Program-made: the position numbers and the translations under genes
Notes under the pieces: model-generated
Databases searched by the model: none
The model's input: only the letters and a program-made list of their open reading frames with translations
Told to the model about the DNA's origin: nothing
Part shown: one piece after another, positions 34,199 to 42,960 of the stretch
Layout of the letters: each line of letters starts with the position of its first letter
Numbering within the stretch: position 1 is the stretch's first letter
Assembly (NCBI GenBank): GCA_963702935.1
Contig: OY969772.1
Location: 4,588,001-4,652,000, forward strand
Direction: 5' to 3'
Source: DAOTWA01 sp963702935
GTDB taxonomy: Bacteria; Chloroflexota; Anaerolineae; Anaerolineales; Anaerolineaceae
Length of the DNA: 64,000 bases

Positions 34199-34595
34199 GG
34201 GGATGACAGGCTTCGACGGAGGAGGCTGGTCCCGGATTGCGAGCCGAGAGGTGCCGACCTCGTGAAATCAGCACAAAACACAAGTGCCAACCGCACTTCC
34301 TACGCTGCCCTTCCTCTCGCCGCCTAAGGCGAGTTGAGGTCAGCCGGTCCCCCTAAACCGGGACCGCGTCCGCCCATCCCGAATTCCGGCCGGTGATGGA
34401 TGCGGGCGTCACAAAGCCGGAGTGCCGCACGCGAGGCCACTAAACGTGCGAAAGAGGGCTTTCGGGCCTGAGTGACTGGCTGCAATCTAGCGACGCGGGT
34501 CAGCGACCCTTGCAGCGAGATCAAAACACCCGCTACGCTCGTAGACATCCGAGGGTCGAGTCTTTCGGACGCGGGTTCAATTCCCGCCATCTCCA
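34199..34595 (+). ncRNA. ssrA: tmRNA (SsrA)
   Basis: 397 nt. The 5' end GGGGATGACAGGCTTCGACGG and the 3' tRNA-like end GACGCGGGTTCAATTCCCGCCATCTCC are diagnostic; acceptor GGGGATG pairs with CATCTCC. The tag frame ends at the TAA at 34325-34327. Reading back to a GCA resume codon at 34271 gives AQNTSANRTSYAALPLAA. CCA is not encoded (CTA follows the discriminator). It rescues stalled ribosomes with SmpB, which is not in the window. Confidence 0.95.
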
Positions 34596-34602
34596 CTAAG
34601 CA

Positions 34603-34634
34603 AAAGGCGCCCATTGGGGGCGTCTTTTGGTTTT
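34603..34634 (+). terminator. tmRNA terminator
   Basis: AAAAGGCGCCC pairs with GGGGCGTCTTTT, followed by GGTTTT. Confidence 0.75.
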
Positions 34635-34700
34635 AAGGAGAATTGAGCGCGATTTCGAGGGCGGCCATATAATAAACATGGATGCAGAATTAACTAAAAG

Positions 34701-34740
34701 GTCACTCTGAGGGAGCGGAGCGACCGAAGAGTCTCGCTCA
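34701..34740. repeat. Dispersed repeat, GTCACTCTGAGGGAGCG type
   Basis: A single unit with internal palindromic words CGGAGCGACCG and ending AGAGTCTCGCTCA, similar in style to the GTCATTGCGAG repeats at 22847-23040. Confidence 0.5.
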
Positions 34741-34918
34741 AAGCTAATAGTGGAATGTTTCACACTGCCTTTGCAATTCTCTAGAAGCTGCCAAGAAGTT
34801 CTCTCCCCTCAGCAATAATCCCGGTTTAACTTAATCCCATATCCACTTTCACCCATGTGCTTACCACTCTCAGAAGCAGTCATGACGGTGAGGGGAAACT
34901 AAGCTAAAGTCTATTGTC

Positions 34919-35518
34919 CTATTTCACAATATTGTCACCGTATATATTTTGAAGCTTGTCTAACTCGGTAACCAAACCAGAACCAAAATAAAACTCTAAT
35001 TCGCCCCAAATCCCCACATATAGCGTCTCGCCAGTCCCTAAGCAAACCAATGATCTATCTTCTACTTCAACAGCAGGGTGCAACAAACCATTATCAAATG
35101 TGAGCGGAAAAATGGAACACAACATAGGTTTTAAAAGATGGTAATCTAGCCTTTCGTTCAAGCAAAAAGCATGGATCATACATCCGCGCCCCTTTTGATT
35201 CAGAAAAACACAACTATCTCGATTTTTTCTTGTACGAACAAAAGCCCCCGAAGGATATTCAGGGTATGGCTTGATACCATCTTCAAACCATTCATCTCTT
35301 TTGATACCCACGTATTTTTCCAATTCCTCAACATACTCATTTATCCGCCCAAGATTCTCTACATCAACATCGGTTCCATATTTGCAACAACTATCCTTGC
35401 AAAAGCCACAATGCAGACAATAGGTAAAATATCGCTCTACAAATATTTCCGTATCCACTCTCGATATAATAGGCAATTCGCTAATGCAAGGATATTCCCG
35501 TGAGAGGGTAATTATCAT
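34919..35518 (-). CDS. Cys-rich protein of unknown function (YkgJ/DUF3109-like cluster motif)
   Basis: 199 residues, AT-rich for this genome. It has YCLHCGFCKDSCCKYG near residue 33-48 and later Cys residues (SCVFLNQKGRGCMIHAFCL, MLCSIFPL), a pattern seen in metal or Fe-S cluster proteins such as YkgJ and DUF3109. Function is unknown. Base composition and position right after ssrA suggest acquisition by transfer. The gap to the upstream same-strand gene is only 10 bases. Confidence 0.65.
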   Translation of the reverse strand: MIITLSREYPCISELPIISRVDTEIFVERYFTYCLHCGFCKDSCCKYGTDVDVENLGRINEYVEELEKYVGIKRDEWFEDGIKPYPEYPSGAFVRTRKNRDSCVFLNQKGRGCMIHAFCLNERLDYHLLKPMLCSIFPLTFDNGLLHPAVEVEDRSLVCLGTGETLYVGIWGELEFYFGSGLVTELDKLQNIYGDNIVK

Positions 35519-35528
35519 ACAATTTTCC

Positions 35529-36062
35529 CTATAGTGAAACCTTCGTTTGAGTCTTCTTCAGCGGATTTATGTTGGCCTCACTGTAAAGAAAGGCTTGGAT
35601 CTGCTCTTTTGTCAAAGGTGCATTTTTGTACTTTTTCATATCCTCATCAATAAAAATTTTGGCCAATTTCTCAACATGTGTCCAGCTTTGAGGGTCATCG
35701 ATCTCCCTAACATGCTTAATATATTTCTCAGCGCAAAGCCAATAACGTGTTACCCAATAAGAATACAGGTAGTAAGTCAATGTTTTATCAATAGCTCCTT
35801 GTTCGAACAAAATACACACGGTAGCTAGAAAGTCTAACACAGTGTCCAATTCCTGATTTATCTCGCAACTACCTTCTATCATCTTCTTCGTCGCGATTTG
35901 GCGTGCGGACACCATTTCAGGCGAATACATTCTTACTTCCATTTGTAATAAAGTATCAGTCCGCAACGATACTCGTGAATTCCGCAGCTCAATTATTAAC
36001 CCCACAATGGCTGCGACTGAGGTAACAGCTCCCACAATAGATATCACCAACTCCCAGTTCAT
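35529..36062 (-). CDS. DUF4760-like small membrane protein
   Basis: 177 residues. One N-terminal membrane helix (5-27, LVISIVGAVTSVAAIVGLIIEL) followed by a helical domain with FLATVCILFEQGAID and YWLCAEKYI, matching the DUF4760 pattern. Such proteins turn up on mobile and accessory DNA and have no known role. It shares the low GC of its neighbour and probably forms a two-gene unit with it. Confidence 0.6.
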   Translation of the reverse strand: MNWELVISIVGAVTSVAAIVGLIIELRNSRVSLRTDTLLQMEVRMYSPEMVSARQIATKKMIEGSCEINQELDTVLDFLATVCILFEQGAIDKTLTYYLYSYWVTRYWLCAEKYIKHVREIDDPQSWTHVEKLAKIFIDEDMKKYKNAPLTKEQIQAFLYSEANINPLKKTQTKVSL

Positions 36063-36492
36063 GAAGCAAACTCCTCTTTAATGCTTAAATATTCCACATA
36101 AATGATAGTCTAGGACATTGCTTCCTAAATTTATTGTTTTCACCAATTACTCATGGCTACAAAAAGAGTGATTGCTCCAAATATAGTAGCCTGCTTGTTA
36201 TTGATCGATCATACCATGAAAATTCTGATCGTCCTGGCCCAAGATTCATCTCATTTCAAGGATCTCTAGCAAACACCTGCCATCCAGAAATCTGTGTTCA
36301 TCTACGGTTCCTTTTTTCTCCTGCCCACAAGGGCGAAGCATTCGGAGATGAGACGGAATGGCGAAGGCGGCCTAACTCCCGAATGCTACGCCCCTACGCC
36401 CCACCGGGAATTCCGGCCAACCCGCGGTCTCTCTTTTCCCCAATCCAACCGTCTCCGTTGGAACGTTCTCTTCATCTTTGAGCACAATCTTG
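36063..36492. other. Intergenic region with a palindromic repeat, no gene seen
   Basis: 430 bases. An inverted repeat GGGCGAAGCATTCGG (36331-36345) / CCGAATGCTACGCCC (36379-36393) lies in the middle, with one mismatch. Short open frames are repeat artefacts. Confidence 0.55.
36331..36393. repeat. Inverted repeat, GGGCGAAGCATTCGG type
   Basis: 15-base arms with one mismatch around 33 bases. The arm sequence is a common dispersed motif in Chloroflexota and cyanobacteria from my memory. Confidence 0.6.
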
Positions 36493-37992
36493 CTAAAAAA
36501 CGGGGTGATTCATTATCTTCACCAGTGCATCCATATCCAAATGTTTTTTGCAGGCTTCAGCCAATCTATCGAAAGATTGTTCTTTAATGTCGGCGGTATC
36601 CACTCTTGGCCTTAATGGAAGTCCGGCTTTATCACGAACCATGTTTAACCAGCGGTTGCGAAAAGTGTCATTATGAAAAAGGTTGTGCAGGTAACAGCCG
36701 ATGATTTGTCCGTCGTTTTTGACGGCCCCATCAAAGTGTTCCTGGATGATGGCAAAATTTTCAACCGGTTCTGTCATCGTCGTGCGGCCCAGGTGAATTT
36801 CATATCCGTTCACGTCGATATCCCGGAATCGGTCACAGACGATACGCCCTGAAACACGCTGTACTCTTTTTTCCGCCTCAAAATTTGTGCTGAGCGGCAA
36901 TAAACCGAGCCCCCGTACGTTGCCTTTTGAAGATCGGTCAACACCCAGCTCATCGGAAATACTTTCGCCTAACATTTGATAACCGCCGCAGATACCGAAC
37001 ACGATGCCGCCGTTTTCCGCATATTCACGAATGGCTTCGTCCAGTCCGTTTTCCCGAAGTTGCTGGAGATCATCCAGCGTCGATTTTGTGCCGGGGATGA
37101 TCACCGCGTGCGGGTTTCCGAATTCCTCCGCACGATACACGACCCGAATGCTTACGTCGTCTTCAAATATAAAGGGCTCGAAATCCGTGTTGTTGGAAAC
37201 TCTCTGCAAGCCGATCACTGCAATGTCAAGGGGCTCCTTCGCAGTAAATTTAGCCAGCCGTTGCTTACTCTGGGCGTCTTCAGTTTCAATGGTGACATCG
37301 TCCAGAAAAGGGAGCACGCCGATGACCGGAATCCCTGTATATTTCTCGAACCAGTCAAGTCCGTCCTGCAATAACGCGATGTCACCCCGGAACTTATTGA
37401 ATATCACTCCCTTAATGAACTTCTTGTCTTCACCTACAAGCTCTAGGGTGCCAACAAGGCTGGCGAAGGAACCGCCCCGGTCTATATCCGTCACGAGGAT
37501 TACCGGCAAATGCGTCAGGTTCGCAATTCTCATATTGACGATTTCTCTGTCGTTAAGATTCACCTCGGCCGGGGAGCCGGCCCCTTCTATCACCAGGGTA
37601 TCATAATCCTTTGATAATTCCTCCAGTGAGTTCCGAACGACCTCCAGGCCTTTTTCCATGGTAAAGCTATTTTGATAGTCCCATCCCTCCATGGGCCGAA
37701 AGACCTCGCCCAACAGTACGATTTCACTACGGGTATCCATCATGGGTTTGAGAAGGATTGGATTCATGTACACGGTCGGCAACGCGCGCGCCGCCTCGGC
37801 CTGGGCCCCCTGTGCACGGCCGATTTCCTTGCCGTCATAGGTCACATAAGAATTATTGGACATGTTCTGGCTTTTGAAAGGAGCCACTTTGTAACCCATA
37901 TCCGAGAGCACCCGGCACAGCCCGGTGACGATGAAGCTCTTGCCGGCGTCACTGCTCGTTCCTTGGATCATGACACCCTTAAATTCTTTCAT
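36493..37992 (-). CDS. cobQ: Cobyric acid synthase
   Basis: 499 residues, normal length. The ATP-binding domain starts IQGTSSDAGKSFIVTGLCR with KSQNMSNNSYV, and the C-terminal class I glutamine amidotransferase-like domain has the catalytic Cys in GICGGYQMLG and His in CYLHNLFHND. It amidates four side chains of adenosylcobyrinic diamide. No other cobalamin gene lies here. The GC content is lower than the flanks, and the isolated position in the post-ssrA patch fits transfer. Confidence 0.95.
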   Translation of the reverse strand: MKEFKGVMIQGTSSDAGKSFIVTGLCRVLSDMGYKVAPFKSQNMSNNSYVTYDGKEIGRAQGAQAEAARALPTVYMNPILLKPMMDTRSEIVLLGEVFRPMEGWDYQNSFTMEKGLEVVRNSLEELSKDYDTLVIEGAGSPAEVNLNDREIVNMRIANLTHLPVILVTDIDRGGSFASLVGTLELVGEDKKFIKGVIFNKFRGDIALLQDGLDWFEKYTGIPVIGVLPFLDDVTIETEDAQSKQRLAKFTAKEPLDIAVIGLQRVSNNTDFEPFIFEDDVSIRVVYRAEEFGNPHAVIIPGTKSTLDDLQQLRENGLDEAIREYAENGGIVFGICGGYQMLGESISDELGVDRSSKGNVRGLGLLPLSTNFEAEKRVQRVSGRIVCDRFRDIDVNGYEIHLGRTTMTEPVENFAIIQEHFDGAVKNDGQIIGCYLHNLFHNDTFRNRWLNMVRDKAGLPLRPRVDTADIKEQSFDRLAEACKKHLDMDALVKIMNHPVF

Positions 37993-38057
37993 AAAGTCCC
38001 TCCCATTAAATTTCTGACTACTTCACAATTCACAGAAAACGCTTTATCGCTATAATT

Positions 38058-38546
38058 CTAGTACAAATTCCACGGTCCGCAGCCCCGGATGAACGGCTGC
38101 ATCAGCGCGCGCTCGGCCTGGACGGTGTGATTGAGGTCGTGCGCCGCCCAATTGTGCAGCATCTCGTTCAACGTCACCCTGCCCAGCTCGCCATGCCGCG
38201 CCTCACGCTCCAGGTCGGCCGGCGAGAGCTTTTCCAGCATCCGCAGGCTCTCGCGGCGCATCCGGGCGAGCTCCTCGGCCAGGGCCAGCGGAGTCTGCGC
38301 GCCCGGCTGGCTGCCTTGCGTGTCGGGGTCAAAATTCGGAAAATCGCGCCCGGCCAGAAAAGCCTGCACGCGGAACTGGAACACCCTCTCACTGTCCACC
38401 AGGTGCTGCAAACATTCCACCGCCGACCATTCACCCTCCGCTGGAGGCAGCGCCAGCAGCTCCACCGGCAGCGCCCGGGCCATGTCGATCCAACGCTCCG
38501 GCGTGGTGCCGATCAAGGCGCGCACGGCTTCTAGGCCCGTGTCCAT
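38058..38546 (-). CDS. DinB-like four-helix metal-binding protein
   Basis: 162 residues. The pattern EWSAVECLQHLVDSERVFQFRVQAFLAG and the late NEMLHNWAAHDLNHTVQAERAL gives the three His of the DinB/YfiT metal site. Many relatives are thiol transferases (bacillithiol or mycothiol) or unknown. Its start overlaps the end of the DUF2917 gene by 16 bases, so they are co-transcribed. Confidence 0.85.
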   Translation of the reverse strand: MDTGLEAVRALIGTTPERWIDMARALPVELLALPPAEGEWSAVECLQHLVDSERVFQFRVQAFLAGRDFPNFDPDTQGSQPGAQTPLALAEELARMRRESLRMLEKLSPADLEREARHGELGRVTLNEMLHNWAAHDLNHTVQAERALMQPFIRGCGPWNLY

Positions 38547-38839
38547 CCTCTACCTCCTGGAACCTTGCTTCCATCATACGCTGGCTCTTTCACCATTTCG
38601 AGGATGCGGGCCTTGCCGCGCGGCAGGCCCTGCACCAGGACAACTCCTCGCCGATTGAGGGATAACGATTGCCCGGCTTTTAACAAATGGTCGTGGGGAT
38701 CGCCCGGCTGGGTCAGCCAAAGGGTGCCGCCGGTGCACATCACCCTGGCGCCCGGCTGCCCGACTTCCAGCTTTAGCAGCTCCGAGCCTTCCAGATCGAT
38801 TTCCGCGCGAACGTCGCTGATAATCACCTGGACATCCAT
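38531..38839 (-). CDS. DUF2917 family protein
   Basis: About 102 residues from the ATG at 38839. The segment MCTGGTLWLTQPGDPHDHLLKAGQSLSLNRRGVVLVQGLPRG is the DUF2917 signature, a small cupin-like beta domain. Function unknown. The start is uncertain: an AAGGAG lies 20 bases before this ATG, and a longer frame opens at 38923 without better signals. Confidence 0.75.
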   Translation of the reverse strand: MDVQVIISDVRAEIDLEGSELLKLEVGQPGARVMCTGGTLWLTQPGDPHDHLLKAGQSLSLNRRGVVLVQGLPRGKARILEMVKEPAYDGSKVPGGRGWTRA

Positions 38840-39769
38840 TTCGCTGCCGTTAATTCTTCTCCTTCGATTGTTCACGATCCACCTCCAATATTCTCCGGCG
38901 CGCGGGCGCCGGCCTGAATTCAACTCTTTCCATAGATCGATCCAACTACATCCATAGCATACCCAGGAATTTGGAGATTTTCTATCCGTTTCTTGCGATC
39001 AAACTCGGCGCCACGGCCCACCACACTTGCTTGCCCGCCCCAGTCGGGGGCGCCTCCATTTTCGCGCTAAATCAGCGTTTATCTGCGTGCAGCCGCGGTT
39101 TCCTCTTCCCCGCTCTGCCCTAAAATCTGTCCACCGTCTTTCCCCATGCTTTCCCTTTGCGCCCTCCCCAAATTTCCCCCTTGCAAAATCAGAACGGTTG
39201 TGCTAATATTTCCTCACATCCGCCGTTCCCCGTCCCGCCATAGGCCCTCTTCTCGCTCCGTCTTCTCTCAACTCGTGCTCTTTGTGGCCAAAGCTCCCCT
39301 CAACACTGACCACTGATTACTGACCACTGCCCACTGCCCACTGACTACTGGCTACTGGCTACTGCCCACTGACTACTGCCCACTGACTACTGCCCACTGA
39401 TTACTGACCACTGATTACTGACCACTGATTACTGTCCATTGCCCACTCTCTGCTCTCCCCATTCGTTTTATTCGTTAACGTATTCGTTTGTCCCCCATAG
39501 CTACGCCCGCCCTTTACCAACCGAAGAGAACCCCCACATCTGGCGGTCGAAAAGGAATCGTTTTCAATTGTTTGCGTTTCCGGATCAAATCCCCGCCTGA
39601 AAAACGGTCGCCCCCCGCCAAATTTGGTATACTAGGCCCTGGCAGCGTCCCACTTCGCCTTCGCCATTCACGGGGAGCCAGGTCTCGCAGGTCGCCGCCT
39701 ACACCAGCCCCACATACCAGAAAGGAGTCTGTTTCGGGCAAGCCCACACGCCTGCCAGGCTCACCAGAG
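38840..39769. other. Long intergenic region with repeat words, no gene supported
   Basis: 930 bases. It holds an ATCAGCGTTTATCTGCGTGC-type repeat word (near 39070-39110) and a 150-base CACTGATTACTGAC microsatellite. The frame that reads through 39488-39769 into the next gene is low-complexity and unsupported. Confidence 0.55.
39304..39450. repeat. Degenerate tandem repeat of CCACTGAYTACTG words
   Basis: About 147 bases made of units of 7-14 bases mixing ACTGATTACTG, CCACTGCCC and GCTACTG. There is no spacer-repeat structure. Confidence 0.85.
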
Positions 39770-41776
39770 ATGGATAAAGAAGAGACCAATCGCCAAGCCC
39801 ATCCTACCCGGATACCCCTGTTTCTGATTTCCCTCGAAAGTCTTATCGCCTTCGGCTTCACCCTCTTTTCGGGATCCTCTGAGGCCGAGCGCGCCTTCCT
39901 GTTCGGCTTTTCCTTGCCGCGCCTGATCTTGCTGCTGGCGCTGCTCGCCATCAGCCTGTGCGCGCTCGTTTTGACCGCCCGCGCCTATCGCTCTTCAGGC
40001 TTCGCGCGCGCCTTCAGCGAACTGCTCACCCGCCCCTCTTTCGAGGTCGCCTCTCACTTCAGCTTCCCGGCGACGCTGGCTCTGCTGGTCTGGTCGTGGC
40101 TGGGGCTGCCCGGCGCTCTGGCGACCCTGTCTTATCGCCTGCAACCCTTCTTGTGGCTGCTGGCGCTCGTCGCCGGCGAGGCGCTCGCTTTTCCCTACCT
40201 CACCGGCAAGCTGACCTGGGGAAAGACGACCGCCTGCATCGATCAATTCCTCCATGCCCGCGCTGCCCGTATCGCCCGTACCCGGCTGCTTCTTCCTCTC
40301 GTCCTTTTAGCGGCAGCCCCGCTCTTGCTGCAGAACGCCTTGCGTTACGCTTTGCCGGTCGGCTACGCCGGGCTTTACTCGCTGATGAGCGAGAAGGTGG
40401 CCGCTGCCCACTTCCAACTGCCCGGACTCCTGCCTTATTACGGCCCAGGTGGCGTGCCCTTCATTTATCCTCCCCTGGCGTTTTACCTGGCCGCTGCGCT
40501 GGCTTCCCTCACCCATCTCAGCCTGCTTCAATACGCGCGTTTCGCCGGCCCGCTCCTGTACCTGGCCTGCCTGGCGCCCTTCTTCCTGCTCACCAGGCGC
40601 CTGTTTCGCTCCGCCTGGGTGGCCGCCGTGGCGACCTTCTTGCTGGCCTTTTCCACCCGCAGCTATCTGGTGCACGGCACCGCCGCCGGCATGGTACGCT
40701 CGCTGGGACTGTTCTTCGCGCTGCTGGGTCTGTACTTCCTGTGCCGCGCCTTCGAAAACCCGTCCTGGCCGGGCCTGCTCCTGGCCGGTTTAGCCTTCGG
40801 CGGCGCCGTATTGACCCACCCGGTCTACGCTCTGTTCTTCGCGGCGGGGGCGGTGGCCCTGGCGCTGGCCGGCGTCCCCGCGCCGTGCGCCCCCATCCAT
40901 AAGCGCCTCCTGATCGCCGCCGGCGTGGCGCTCTTCGCCGCCCTGCTCTCCATGCCCTGGTGGCTGACCATCCTGCGCCGTTATTCCCTGGAGGCATTCA
41001 TCCTGGCCTTCACCAGCCAGGACCACACCAGCTACCTGGCGCTGCTTCTAAACCCCACCAGGCTGCTCTCCTATTCCGTCACCGCCTTCCAGCCCCTCAC
41101 CGAGTCCCCCTTGCTGGCCGGCGGCGCCCTCCTGGGGCTGCTCTACGCCCTCTTCAGCCGCCGCTTCACCCTGCCTGCCTGGTTCCTCGTCGCCGCCTGG
41201 GCCGCACGCGGCTATGATTTCTTCCTCCTGCCGCTGAGCGCCATGCTGGCCGCCTGGATCCTGGTGATCTTGGGGCAGGCGATCCTGGCTCAGCGGCGCG
41301 GCTCACTGCTGGCCGCCACCGCCTTCGTTCTGGTCCCCCTGGCCATCTCCTACGCGATGGCTTTTCAGGCCGACGCCCAGGTCGAGCCGGACATCTCCCA
41401 GGCCACCCTCAACCTGGCCGGCTGGGTGGCCCAAAACACGCCCCCCGACTCGACTTACCTGCTGGTGCCGCAAAGCGTGGAAGAGGCCGAGTGGTTCCCC
41501 TATTTGCTCAGGCGCACCCCGCTGGTGGCCTCCTGGGGCAGCGAGTGGACCGGCGACTTCAGCCGCCAGTTATCCTTGCTCAATCAGATCCAGGATTGCC
41601 GCGAAAATGCCTCCTATACCTGTCTCCAGAAGGTGATCGACGCCGTCGGCCAACGTCCGGATTACCTCATCACGGACGCCGCGCCCCCGGAGCTGGTTTC
41701 TGCCTTGCAGCAATCAAGCTGGAGAAGGGTGCGCGCGGGCAGCTCGCTCCAGGTCTGGCAACGCGCCAATCCTTAG
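39770..41776 (+). CDS. Polytopic membrane protein, GT-C glycosyltransferase-like
   Basis: 668 residues from the ATG at 39770. About 13 membrane helices fill residues 15-550, with a soluble C-terminal part (PPDSTYLLVPQSVEEAEWFPYLLRRTPLVASWGSEWTGD). The layout is that of GT-C family lipid-linked sugar transferases, and the outside loops contain the aromatic PYYGPGGVPFIYPPLAF. I do not see a clear acidic catalytic motif, so the assignment is by topology. It ends 3 bases into the stop of the convergent rlmI gene. Confidence 0.6.
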   Translation: MDKEETNRQAHPTRIPLFLISLESLIAFGFTLFSGSSEAERAFLFGFSLPRLILLLALLAISLCALVLTARAYRSSGFARAFSELLTRPSFEVASHFSFPATLALLVWSWLGLPGALATLSYRLQPFLWLLALVAGEALAFPYLTGKLTWGKTTACIDQFLHARAARIARTRLLLPLVLLAAAPLLLQNALRYALPVGYAGLYSLMSEKVAAAHFQLPGLLPYYGPGGVPFIYPPLAFYLAAALASLTHLSLLQYARFAGPLLYLACLAPFFLLTRRLFRSAWVAAVATFLLAFSTRSYLVHGTAAGMVRSLGLFFALLGLYFLCRAFENPSWPGLLLAGLAFGGAVLTHPVYALFFAAGAVALALAGVPAPCAPIHKRLLIAAGVALFAALLSMPWWLTILRRYSLEAFILAFTSQDHTSYLALLLNPTRLLSYSVTAFQPLTESPLLAGGALLGLLYALFSRRFTLPAWFLVAAWAARGYDFFLLPLSAMLAAWILVILGQAILAQRRGSLLAATAFVLVPLAISYAMAFQADAQVEPDISQATLNLAGWVAQNTPPDSTYLLVPQSVEEAEWFPYLLRRTPLVASWGSEWTGDFSRQLSLLNQIQDCRENASYTCLQKVIDAVGQRPDYLITDAAPPELVSALQQSSWRRVRAGSSLQVWQRANP

Positions 41777-42960
41777 CTCACGCTGCACACCAACCCTTTG
41801 AGATACGCCCCCTCCGGGAAATTGAGCGCCACCGGATGATCCGCCGCTTGCGACAGCCAGGTGTGCATGCGCGCGTCCACCCCCGCGTCCAGCGCCGCGC
41901 CTGCCACGATCTTCTGGAACAGATCGCGCGAGATGCCCCCCGAGCACGAGAAGGTGAATAACAGCCCGCCGGGGCGCAACAGTTTGAAGGCCAGCAGGTT
42001 GATGTCCTTATACCCGCGCGCGGCCTTCTCGGCCTGGGCCAGGGTGGGCGCGAACTTGGGCGGGTCCAGGACGATCAGGTCGAAGGAGCGCGCCCGGTCG
42101 CGCAGAGCGCGCAGCACCTGGAATACGTCGCCCTCCAGCCATTCGGCCCGCTCTGCCGGCAGGCCGTTGAGCGCCAGGTTCTCTTCGCCCAACGCCAGCG
42201 CTCCGGCAGAGGTATCCACCGAGAGCACCGAGCGCGCCCCACCTGCCAGCGCGTAGACGGCGAAGCCGCCGGTGTAGGCGAAGCAGTTGAGCGCCTCCCG
42301 GTCGCGGGAGGCGCGCCGCAAAAGCTCGCGGTTATCGCGCTGATCCAGGTAGAAGCCGGTCTTGTGCCCGCGCTTGACGTCCACCCAGAAGCGCAGGCCG
42401 TTCTCCGTGATCGCCAGCTTCTCCTCGGGGCATTCGCCGCGCAGCATGCCCGTGCGCTCTGGCAGCCCCTCCAGCTTGCGCACGTCCACGTCCGAGCGCT
42501 CGTAGATCGTTTGGACGCCGGTCAGCTCGACCAGCAGGTCCGCCAGTGTCTCGCGCCACAGCTCCACGCCGGCCGTCAGGCACTGCACCACCAGCACGTC
42601 TCCATAGCGGTCCACAATCAGGCCGGGCAATCCGTCCAATTCGGCGTGCACCAGGCGCACCGCGTTGGTATCCTCAGATGGGAAGAAAGCCGAGCGTAGC
42701 GCCAGGCTTTGCCGTAGGCGCCCCCGCAAGAAATCCGCGTCGATGCTTTCTTCGGGGCGCCAGGACCACATGCGCGCGCGGATCTGTGAATCCGGGCTGT
42801 AGGCGGCCCAGCCCAGCGCCTCTCTCTGGCTGCTGCGCACGCACACCGTCTCGCCGCTGGCGGGCGCGCCGTCCACGCGCGCTACCGCCCCCGAAAAGAT
42901 CCACGGGTGGCGGTTGAGCACCGATTTCTCACGTCCCGCTTTTAAGATCAGGGAGTTCAT
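41773..42960 (-). CDS. rlmI: 23S rRNA m5C methyltransferase, RlmI/RlmO-like
   Basis: 395 residues. An N-terminal PUA domain (LKAGREKSVLNRHPWIFSGAV) and a C-terminal Rossmann methyltransferase with VLSVDTSAGALALGEENLALNG, motif IV LDPPKFAPT and the Cys in FTFSCSGGIS. It probably makes m5C1962 or an equivalent in 23S rRNA. The ATG overlaps the ligA stop (ATGA), so it is translationally coupled to ligA. Confidence 0.9.
   Translation of the reverse strand: MNSLILKAGREKSVLNRHPWIFSGAVARVDGAPASGETVCVRSSQREALGWAAYSPDSQIRARMWSWRPEESIDADFLRGRLRQSLALRSAFFPSEDTNAVRLVHAELDGLPGLIVDRYGDVLVVQCLTAGVELWRETLADLLVELTGVQTIYERSDVDVRKLEGLPERTGMLRGECPEEKLAITENGLRFWVDVKRGHKTGFYLDQRDNRELLRRASRDREALNCFAYTGGFAVYALAGGARSVLSVDTSAGALALGEENLALNGLPAERAEWLEGDVFQVLRALRDRARSFDLIVLDPPKFAPTLAQAEKAARGYKDINLLAFKLLRPGGLLFTFSCSGGISRDLFQKIVAGAALDAGVDARMHTWLSQAADHPVALNFPEGAYLKGLVCSVS

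Larger units (their letters stand above)
34596..34918. other. Intergenic region after ssrA, start of AT-richer patch
   Basis: 323 bases holding the tmRNA terminator and one GTCACTCTGAGGGAG repeat (34701-34740). I see no gene and no copy of the tmRNA 3' end. Confidence 0.5.

Noticed and set aside
34324..34614. 96-codon reverse ORF
   Set aside because: It lies inside the tmRNA gene and has no family similarity.
34588..38060. attL/attR direct repeats around the post-ssrA patch
   Set aside because: I searched by eye for a second copy of the tmRNA 3' end and did not find one.
38565..38957. 130-codon forward ORF
   Set aside because: Antisense shadow of the DUF2917 gene.
39304..39450. CRISPR array or regulatory iterons
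   Set aside because: Word order is irregular and units vary in length; it is a microsatellite.
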